Shown: one piece after another, positions 16,260 to 23,024 of the stretch | Layout of the letters: the number at the start of each line of letters is the position of its first letter | Position numbering within the stretch: the stretch's first letter is position 1 | From: JAIBJN01 sp963784175 | GTDB taxonomy: Bacteria; Actinomycetota; Thermoleophilia; Gaiellales; Gaiellaceae | Direction: 5' to 3' | Assembly (NCBI GenBank): GCA_963784175.1 | Contig: CAWAQJ010000010.1 | Span: 1-64,000, forward strand | DNA length: 64,000 nucleotides | Notes under the pieces: generated by a model | What the model saw: only the letters and a program-made list of their open reading frames with translations | Database searches by the model: none | Told to the model about the DNA's origin: nothing | Program-made: the position numbers and the translations under genes

Positions 16260-18848
16260 ATGACGGACGGACGAAACGTGGAACGGCGCCTAGCGCACGA
16301 ACGCCTGTCCACGGGAGCACTGGCACGCTGGATGCGGTCGTGCGCCACGCACCCGGGGAGAGTGTTCCTGGCCTGGGGCGGGATCATCGTCCTCCTGATC
16401 GTTCTCGTCATCGGGATCGGGGGAAGTCTCAAGGACGAGTTCTCGATCCCGGGCTCGGACACGCAGAGAGCGACCGACCTGATCGAGTCGGAGTTCGCGG
16501 CCGAGCAGGGCGCCGTGCTCAACCTCGTCTTCGCCGCGCCCGAGGGCGAGACGCTCGACACGCCCGAGCGGCGCGAGGCGATCGAGGGAGCGATCGCCGA
16601 GCTCCAGTCGGACGAATTCGCGCCGACTGAGGACAAGGCCGGGATCGAGAGCGTCGGCGATCCGTTCAGCGAGGAGACGTTCTCCGATGACCAGCGAATC
16701 GCGTACGCCGAGGCACAGTTCAGCGAGACGATCGAGACGGAGGACCGTGACACGGTCGTCGCCGTCCAGGACGCCGTGCGCGACCAGGTCGAGCCGGTAG
16801 GGGTAGTCGTCGAGTTCAACGGCGACGCCGAGTTCCCGCCGATCGAACAGGGGATCCAGGAGGTCCTCGGCCTGCTCATGGCGCTCGTCGTGCTGCTGCT
16901 CGTCTTCCGAGCGCTCGTATCGGCCGCGATTCCGATCGTGCTCGCGATCGTGGCCGTCGCGACGGCCTTCATCCTGCTCTTCATCGTCGCGGGCTTCACC
17001 GACGTCAACACGATCACCCCGCTCCTTGTGTCGATGATCGGGCTCGGCGTCGGGATCGACTACTCGCTCTTCATCGTCACGCGGTTCCGGCAGCTCCTGC
17101 ACGAGGGGCTCTCGCCCGCGGATGCGGCCGCAGAGGCCGGCGCCTCCGCGGGGCGCGCGACGCTCTTCGCCGGGCTCACGGTCGCCATCTCGGTGAGCGG
17201 GCTCGCGTTCTTCGGGCTCGACTTCGTGACGAAGCTCGGCATCGGCTCCGCGCTCGGCGTCCTGACGACGGTGCTGATGGCGAACTCGCTGCTCATCGCC
17301 GCGCTGGCGAAGCTCGGACACCGGGTCGACCGCATGAGTGTCGGGTTCCACGTCGTGCTCTTCGTGATCACGCTCGGCTTCTACGGCTGGTACTGGGCCT
17401 ACAGGACCTACCGCGAGGCCAGGCGCCAGACCGGTCAAGGGCCCGGAGGCGTGCTCGGCCTGCTGCTCTGGATCGTCCTCCTGCCGGTCAGCGCGTTCGT
17501 CATCCCGTCGGAGGTTCGGCGGATGTACGAGAAGGCCGGCCGGGAGTCGCCCGTCAGCGGGCGGACGGGGCTCTGGCTCTTCCCGTTCGGAGTGCTGATC
17601 GTTCCCGGGATCGTCTGGTTCGTGAAGATCCAGCGGGCCCTCGACGGCTTGGACGTGCCCGTGGCGCTCCAGCCGATCGACGATTCGGAGACCGCGCGCG
17701 AGCGGACGCTCATCGCGCGCTGGGGACGGTTCGTGACACGGAACCACAAGCCGGTGTTCGTCGTCCTCCTCGTCGTCGGGCTCCTGCTCGCGACGGGCTC
17801 GGCGTTCGTCCGGCTCGGCGCCTCCGACCAGGGCACGCAGCCGACCGATCAGACCGCGCGGCGGGCGTACGACCTGCTCGCGGAGGGCTTCGGCCCCGGC
17901 TTCAACGGACCGATCCCGATCGTGGTCGACGTGAACGGCGACGAGCAGGCGCCGCAGCGCGTCTACGACGGCGTGCGCAACCTCGAGGGCGTCGCGTCGG
18001 CCGGCGAGCCGCAGTTCAACGACGAGGAGACGGTTGCCATCGTCTTCGTGACGCCCAACTCGGCACCGCAGGACGAGGAGACCGCGGAGCTCGTCGATCG
18101 GCTGCGCGACGACGTGGTGCCCGCGGCGACCGAGGGCAGCGACGCTGCCGTGTACGTCTCGGGGCTGAACGCGGCGTTCATCGACATCGGCAACCGGATC
18201 ATGGAGCGGCTGCCGCTGTTCCTGCTCTACATCATCGGCGTGACGTTCCTCGTGCTCGCAATGGCGTTCCGCTCGATCGTTGTCTCGCTGACCGCGGCGG
18301 TGACGACGATCCTGTCGGCGTTCATCGGCTTCGGCGTGCTCACGCTCGTCTTCCAGGAGGGCTACCTGCTCGATGTCATGGGGCTCGACCGCACCGGCCC
18401 GATCGAGACGTTCGTGCCGCCGATCGCTTTCGCGATCCTGTTCGGCCTCTTCATGGACTACATGGTCTTCCTCATGAGCCGGATCCGGGAGGAGCACGTT
18501 CACGGCCTGAACACGCGAGCCGCCGTCGAGCACGGCATCGCGGCCATCGGGCGGGTCATCGTTGCCGCGGCGATCATCATGGGCACCGTCTTCGCCGCGT
18601 TCATCCTCACGTCCGACCGCATCTCGAAGGAGTTCGGGCTCGTGCTGGCGGTCGCGATCCTCGCGGACGCGCTGGTCGTGAAGATGACGCTCGTGCCGGC
18701 GTTCTTCACCTGGCTCGGGGAGAAGACGTGGTACATGCCGCGCTGGCTCGACCGGCTGCTTCCGAACATCACGATCGAGTCCCCGCACGAAGGCCAGGCC
18801 CCGCCCCCGATCGAGCCCGAGCCGGCCAGGGCGGGCAGCGGGAGCTAG
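16260..18848 (+). CDS. MMPL/RND-family transporter with an inserted DUF4234 domain
   Basis: 862 residues. The first MMPL half (about 1-345) has one helix at 38-58, a periplasmic loop, then five helices including PLLVSMIGLGVGIDYSLFIV. The second half (about 487-835) repeats this with IAFAILFGLFMDYMVFLMSR. Between them, about residues 358-468, is a domain with FHVVLFVITLGFYGWYWAYR and PFGVLIVPGIVWFVKIQ, matching DUF4234 rather than any RND element. MMPL proteins export lipids or take part in envelope biogenesis. ATG at 16260 has AAGGAGG upstream. A strong terminator follows. Confidence 0.92.
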   Translation: MTDGRNVERRLAHERLSTGALARWMRSCATHPGRVFLAWGGIIVLLIVLVIGIGGSLKDEFSIPGSDTQRATDLIESEFAAEQGAVLNLVFAAPEGETLDTPERREAIEGAIAELQSDEFAPTEDKAGIESVGDPFSEETFSDDQRIAYAEAQFSETIETEDRDTVVAVQDAVRDQVEPVGVVVEFNGDAEFPPIEQGIQEVLGLLMALVVLLLVFRALVSAAIPIVLAIVAVATAFILLFIVAGFTDVNTITPLLVSMIGLGVGIDYSLFIVTRFRQLLHEGLSPADAAAEAGASAGRATLFAGLTVAISVSGLAFFGLDFVTKLGIGSALGVLTTVLMANSLLIAALAKLGHRVDRMSVGFHVVLFVITLGFYGWYWAYRTYREARRQTGQGPGGVLGLLLWIVLLPVSAFVIPSEVRRMYEKAGRESPVSGRTGLWLFPFGVLIVPGIVWFVKIQRALDGLDVPVALQPIDDSETARERTLIARWGRFVTRNHKPVFVVLLVVGLLLATGSAFVRLGASDQGTQPTDQTARRAYDLLAEGFGPGFNGPIPIVVDVNGDEQAPQRVYDGVRNLEGVASAGEPQFNDEETVAIVFVTPNSAPQDEETAELVDRLRDDVVPAATEGSDAAVYVSGLNAAFIDIGNRIMERLPLFLLYIIGVTFLVLAMAFRSIVVSLTAAVTTILSAFIGFGVLTLVFQEGYLLDVMGLDRTGPIETFVPPIAFAILFGLFMDYMVFLMSRIREEHVHGLNTRAAVEHGIAAIGRVIVAAAIIMGTVFAAFILTSDRISKEFGLVLAVAILADALVVKMTLVPAFFTWLGEKTWYMPRWLDRLLPNITIESPHEGQAPPPIEPEPARAGSGS

Positions 18849-18857
18849 GAACCTGCT

Positions 18858-18886
18858 GAGGGCGGCGGCACGCCGCCGCCGCCCTC
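18858..18886 (+). terminator. Rho-independent terminator after the MMPL gene
   Basis: 12-bp perfect stem GAGGGCGGCGGC / GCCGCCGCCCTC with a 5-nt loop, followed by GCTCTTT. It lies 9 nt after the MMPL stop and before the GTG of the oxidoreductase. Confidence 0.8.
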
Positions 18887-18905
18887 GCTCTTTCGGACGC
18901 CTGAC

Positions 18906-20231
18906 GTGGACGTTGCCGACCTGAAACGAGCGCTGACCGGCGAGGTGATCCTCCCGGACGACTCCGGCTACGACGCCGCGCGCCGCGGCTTCAACGCGTT
19001 CGTCGACCGCCGACCGGCGGTGATCGCCCGCTGCCTGGGCGCCGAGGACATCGCCGCGGCCTTCGCCTTTGCTCAGGAGAACGGGCTCGAGGTCGCCGTG
19101 CGCGGAGGCGGCCACAACCCGGCCGGGCATTGCGTGCTCGACGACGGGCTCGTGATCGATCTCTCGCAGATGCGGACGGTCGAGGTGGACGCGGACACGC
19201 AAATCGCGCACGCCGCCGGGGGCTCGACCTGGCTCGACTTCGACACGGCGACGCAGGCCCACGGCCTCGTCACACCCGGCGGCATCGTCGGCACGACCGG
19301 CGTCTGCGGCCTGACGCTCGGCGGAGGCATCGGCCATCTGACGGCGCAGCACGGGCTCACGTGCGACAACCTCGTCGGCGCCGAGCTCGTCACGCCCGAC
19401 GGGAACCTGGTCCGAGCGGACGCAGAGCTCCTGTGGGCCCTCCGCGGGGGCGGCGGGAACTTCGGCGTCGCGACGCGTCTCGACTTCCGCCTGCACCCGC
19501 TGGAGAGCGTCGTCGGGGGCCTGCTCGCCTTCGGCGGGCCCGGCGTCCGCGACGCGGTCCGCGTCTTCCGCGACGTCGTGGCGGGCTCGCCGCGCGACCT
19601 GAGCTGCCAGGCCGTGCTCGGGCTCGACGACGCACAGGCGCCGACGCTCGTGGTCATCCCGTGCTACACCGGCTCGGACGCGGACCCTGCCGAGCTCCGT
19701 GAGCTGCGCTCGGCCCCCGGGCTTCTCGACGACGGCGTCCGTCCTCGCCCCTTCACCGAGCAGCAGAGCCTGTTCGACTCGCCGTACGGCGTGCAGCGCC
19801 ACTACTGGAAGGGGCACTTCGTCGACGAGCTCCCGGACGAGCTGATCGACGAGCTGCTCGTGCGCGTCGCAGCGCTCGGCCGCCCGCCCGGCGACATCCT
19901 CCTCGAGTCGCTGCACGGCGCCCCGAAGGACGCCGACAACTCCGAGAGCGCCCTCAGCTACCGCACGGCCGCGTTCAACGTCAGCGCGATGGCGACCTGG
20001 GCCGACCCGGCGCTCGACGACGAGCACAGATCGTGGTCCCGCGAGACCGCGTCAGCGATCCAGCCGTGGGCGGTCAGCGGCGGCTACGCCAACTACATGC
20101 AGGCGGACGAGCCGATCGAGCGCGTCAGAGCGGCGTTCGGCGACGAGTCCTTCGACCGCCTCCAGGCACTGAAGCGGCGCTACGACCCGGGCAACGTCCT
20201 GCGCCGCAACCAGAACATCCCGCCGGGCTAG
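18906..20231 (+). CDS. FAD-dependent oxidoreductase, berberine-bridge (BBE) type
   Basis: 441 residues. The FAD-binding (PCMH) domain spans about 30-210 with VRGGGHNPAGH (His for 8-alpha linkage) and GTTGVCGLTLGGGIGHLT; the Cys in GLTCDNL could form the second covalent bond seen in bicovalent flavoenzymes. The C-terminal BBE motif is YANYMQ, then FDRLQALKRRYDPGNVLRRN. Such enzymes oxidise sugars, alcohols or secondary metabolites using O2 or other acceptors. No signal peptide, so it is probably cytoplasmic. GTG at 18906 follows the MMPL terminator; the gene seems monocistronic. Substrate unknown. Confidence 0.9.
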   Translation: MDVADLKRALTGEVILPDDSGYDAARRGFNAFVDRRPAVIARCLGAEDIAAAFAFAQENGLEVAVRGGGHNPAGHCVLDDGLVIDLSQMRTVEVDADTQIAHAAGGSTWLDFDTATQAHGLVTPGGIVGTTGVCGLTLGGGIGHLTAQHGLTCDNLVGAELVTPDGNLVRADAELLWALRGGGGNFGVATRLDFRLHPLESVVGGLLAFGGPGVRDAVRVFRDVVAGSPRDLSCQAVLGLDDAQAPTLVVIPCYTGSDADPAELRELRSAPGLLDDGVRPRPFTEQQSLFDSPYGVQRHYWKGHFVDELPDELIDELLVRVAALGRPPGDILLESLHGAPKDADNSESALSYRTAAFNVSAMATWADPALDDEHRSWSRETASAIQPWAVSGGYANYMQADEPIERVRAAFGDESFDRLQALKRRYDPGNVLRRNQNIPPG

Positions 20232-20349
20232 CCGCGCGTCTCCCCCTTCCTGTTGATTTTTCGTAAAGACCGCCGGTTTCGGCGTGGAAAAACGTCTGTG
20301 CTCGTAGACGGCAATCCCCTCGCCGTCACCAGCAACGAAAGGTGTACAC

Positions 20350-20868
20350 GTGAAGCGAATCCTCTCCCTCTCTGCCGTCGTCGCCGCCGCGGTGGTCGTG
20401 CCGCTGGCCTCGGCAGCGCTGATCAAGGGGACAGAGGGCAACGACGCCCTCACGGGAACGAGCGCCCGCGACTACATCCACGGCTACGCCGGCGACGACA
20501 CCATCGTCGGGAGCGCGGGCCGGGATTACGCCTGGGGCGGCGTGGGCAACGACAACGTCGCCGGCAACGGCGGTGCCGACCGCGTCTGGGGCGGCCCCGG
20601 AGACGACACGGTGACCGGTGGGAACGGCGCTGACGTCTGGGTCTCGGGCGGCGCCGGGAACGACACGGTCAACGGCGGCGACGGCGCCGACCACGTCTTC
20701 GGCGCAGCCGGGAACGACACGCTCAACGGCAGCAACGGCGACGACCAGATCCACGGCGGCCTTGGGCAGGACACGATCACCTGCGGCGACGGGATGGACA
20801 CCGCGTACGTCGACCGGACGGATACCGTCGCGGCCGACTGCGAGCGGAAGCGTCCCGCCAGGCCCTAG
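20350..20868 (+). CDS. Sec-exported RTX/hemolysin-type calcium-binding protein (small)
   Basis: 172 residues. The signal peptide MKRILSLSAVVAAAVVVPLA is followed by cleavage near ASA-A. The mature part is nine-residue RTX repeats, for example GNDALTG, GGPGDDTVTGG and GAGNDTVNGGDGADH, which bind Ca2+ in parallel beta-roll folds. A C-terminal cysteine pair (ITCGDG, AADCE) may form a disulfide. Unlike proteobacterial RTX proteins, it has an N-terminal Sec signal rather than a type I secretion signal. GTG at 20350 follows AAAGG. A strong hairpin lies just downstream. Confidence 0.85.
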   Translation: MKRILSLSAVVAAAVVVPLASAALIKGTEGNDALTGTSARDYIHGYAGDDTIVGSAGRDYAWGGVGNDNVAGNGGADRVWGGPGDDTVTGGNGADVWVSGGAGNDTVNGGDGADHVFGAAGNDTLNGSNGDDQIHGGLGQDTITCGDGMDTAYVDRTDTVAADCERKRPARP

Positions 20869-20881
20869 GGGGACAAAGGCT

Positions 20882-20914
20882 GAGATGCCCGGGCAGACCG
20901 CGCCCGGGCATCTC
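20882..20914 (+). terminator. Hairpin terminator after the small RTX gene
   Basis: 13-bp perfect stem GAGATGCCCGGGC / GCCCGGGCATCTC with a 7-nt loop, 13 nt after the stop. No T-run follows, so it may be an intrinsic terminator of the U-poor kind or an mRNA-stabilising hairpin. Confidence 0.65.
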
Positions 20915-21144
20915 ACGCATCCCGCATCTCGAGCGGCCGGCCTCTAGGAGACGCGCACCGCTCCCGGGCGGCCGTCCTCGACCTCGAACGAGGCGAACTG
21001 GCGGATCGGGACGAAAAGAGGCCTGCTAGGAGGGGCGGTCCTCGGGTCCAGGGGTTACCCCGAAGAGACGGCGGCCCCTCGCGGGCGACCATCGAGCCAG
21101 TCATCGAGCAACCGCTCGTAATCCGACTGGCAAAGGGGAAGAGG

Positions 21145-22968
21145 ATGTCTGCTTACGTACACAGGGAGCCGCGCTCGGACTCGGACGGCCACGCGTTTGC
21201 ACGGCTGGTCGCCCTCGTCGCGGTTCTTCTCACCGTTCTGGCGGTCGCGGCAGAGCGCGCGCACGCCGGCTACTCGGCGCGGGTCAACAACGGGACGCTG
21301 ACGCTCACGGGCAACGGAGCAAGCGATCAGCTCGCCCTCCGCCTGCAGGCGGGAGTCCCGACCACGCTGCAGGTCGACGTCGGGGACAACGGCTCGGCCG
21401 ATCTCAGCTTCGACCGCGCCGCGTTCGACAGGATCGTCGTCAACGCGGGCGGCGGCAACGACCGCGTCAGGATGGACGAGGCCAACGGCGTCTTCACGGA
21501 CACGGAGACGACCTCGATGAACGGCGAGGGCGGCTACGACACGCTCCTCGGCGGCGCGGGCGCCGAGACGTTCCTCGGCGGGGCGCAGAACGACCGCGTC
21601 GACGGCAACGGCGGGGCCGACGTCGGCATCCTCGGCACCGGCCACGACACGTTCGTCTGGGATCCCGGCGACGGCAGCGACGTCGTCGAGGGCCAGGGCG
21701 GCACCGACAGGCTCCTCTTCAACGGCTCCGGTGGCAGCGAGATCTTCGACTTCTCGGCCAACGGCAACCGCCTCCGCTTCTTCCGCAACCTCGGCAACAT
21801 CGTCATGGACACCGACAACGTCGAACGGGTCGACCTCGAAGCACTCGGCGGCGCCGACAACGCGGTCGTCAACGACCTCACCGGCACCGACGTCGTGCTG
21901 GCGAACATCGACCTCGAAGGCGTCCTCGGCGGCGGCGCCGGCGACGGACAGCCCGACACCATCACCGCCAAGGGCACCGCGGGAGCGGACCTGATCAACG
22001 TGGCCTCCGCTTACGGGGCGATCGCGGTCGACGGCCTCGCCGCCGACGTGCGCATCCGTCGGGCGGAGCAGGGGACCGACCTGCTCACGATCGACGGGCA
22101 GGGCGGCGGAGACCTCGTGAGGCTGTTCGGCTCCGCGGCAGCGGATGTCATCGACATCGCCCCGTCGCCGGTGCCCGGCAACGCTCGGGTGACCGCGTCG
22201 AACATCCCCGCCTTCGTGGACGTGGCCGGCGTGGCGACGCTCGCTGTCTACGGCCTTGACCGCGCGGACACGATCTCGGGTGCGAGCGGCCTCGCGGCGC
22301 TGCTCCAGCTCAAGCTGTTCGGCGGCAACGGCTACGACACGCTCAACGGCGGCGACGGTGCCGACCACATCTTCGGTGGGGCGCAGAACGACCGCGTCGA
22401 CGGCAACGGCGGGGCCGACATCGGCCTCCTCGGCACCGGCCACGACACGTTCGTCTGGGATCCCGGCGACGGCAGCGACACCATCGAAGGGCAGGGCGGC
22501 ACGGACAGGCTCCTGTTCAACGGCTCCGGAGGCAGCGAGAACTTCGACTTCTCCGCCAACGGCAACCGCCTCCGCTTCTTCCGCGATCTCGGCAACATCA
22601 CCATGGACGCCAACGACGTCGAGCGGGTCGACCTCGAGGCGCTCGGCGGCGCCGACAACACGGTCGTCAACGACCTCAGCGGCACCGACGTCGACCTGGC
22701 GAACATCGACCTCGAAGGCGTCCTCGGCGGCGGAGCCGGAGACGGACAGCCCGACACCATCACCATGAACGGCACGAACGCCCGCGACGACTTCCGAGTC
22801 CGCCGCGACGGCGACATCGTGGACGTGACGGGCATTGCTCCCCGCGTGCGGATCGCGCACTCGGAGGCGGCCAACGACAGGCTGATCCTCAACGGCCTCG
22901 GCGGCAACGACAGGTTCTTCGTCGGTGCCGGCCTGGGTGCCTTGATCCAGCTCACCGTCAACCAGTAA
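21145..22968 (+). CDS. Secreted RTX-like protein with internal duplication
   Basis: 607 residues. An n-region with Arg/His/Asp is followed by a hydrophobic core (about 22-38) and AHA-GY cleavage. The mature chain is built of RTX-like elements (GGAQNDRVDGNGGAD, GTGHDTFVWDPGDGSD) plus a conserved non-RTX module (LFNGSGGSE.FDFSANGNRL, VERVDLEALGGADN). A ~145-residue unit occurs twice, 266 residues apart. ATG at 21145 follows GGGGAAGAGG. Probable extracellular Ca2+-stabilised structural or adhesive protein; no enzymatic domain is visible. The same signal-peptide/RTX combination is seen in the neighbouring 20350 gene. Confidence 0.85.
   Translation: MSAYVHREPRSDSDGHAFARLVALVAVLLTVLAVAAERAHAGYSARVNNGTLTLTGNGASDQLALRLQAGVPTTLQVDVGDNGSADLSFDRAAFDRIVVNAGGGNDRVRMDEANGVFTDTETTSMNGEGGYDTLLGGAGAETFLGGAQNDRVDGNGGADVGILGTGHDTFVWDPGDGSDVVEGQGGTDRLLFNGSGGSEIFDFSANGNRLRFFRNLGNIVMDTDNVERVDLEALGGADNAVVNDLTGTDVVLANIDLEGVLGGGAGDGQPDTITAKGTAGADLINVASAYGAIAVDGLAADVRIRRAEQGTDLLTIDGQGGGDLVRLFGSAAADVIDIAPSPVPGNARVTASNIPAFVDVAGVATLAVYGLDRADTISGASGLAALLQLKLFGGNGYDTLNGGDGADHIFGGAQNDRVDGNGGADIGLLGTGHDTFVWDPGDGSDTIEGQGGTDRLLFNGSGGSENFDFSANGNRLRFFRDLGNITMDANDVERVDLEALGGADNTVVNDLSGTDVDLANIDLEGVLGGGAGDGQPDTITMNGTNARDDFRVRRDGDIVDVTGIAPRVRIAHSEAANDRLILNGLGGNDRFFVGAGLGALIQLTVNQ
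21532..21967 (+). repeat. Intragenic direct repeat, copy 1
   Basis: 436 bp within the RTX-like gene, highly similar to 22330-22765 at a constant 798-bp offset (266 codons, in frame). Encodes the GGYDTL...GQPDTIT module. Confidence 0.85.
22330..22765 (+). repeat. Intragenic direct repeat, copy 2
   Basis: Second copy of the 436-bp unit at 21532-21967. Long blocks, such as the GTGHDTFVWDPGDGSD coding stretch, are identical at the DNA level, indicating recent duplication or gene conversion. Confidence 0.85.
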
Positions 22969-22986
22969 GCCGAACGTACCACCGCA

Positions 22987-23016
22987 GACAGAGGCCTCCT
23001 ACGGGAGGCCTCTGTC
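22987..23016. terminator. Bidirectional terminator between convergent genes
   Basis: 13-bp perfect stem GACAGAGGCCTCC / GGAGGCCTCTGTC with a TACG tetraloop, followed on the plus strand by GTTGTTGTCT. It lies between the RTX-like stop (22968) and the LAL regulator stop (23025), so it can serve both. Confidence 0.8.
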
Positions 23017-23024
23017 GTTGTTGT

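Noticed and set aside
16290..20027. Minus-strand open frame of 1245 codons
   Set aside because: Antisense to the MMPL and BBE genes, which have clear domains; sequence is Arg/Asp/Glu-rich nonsense.
20916..21055. Minus-strand frame ending in DGRPGAVRVS that looks like a protein C-terminus
   Set aside because: A stop codon lies about 35 codons upstream, no start codon is available, and it has no neighbours; likely chance.
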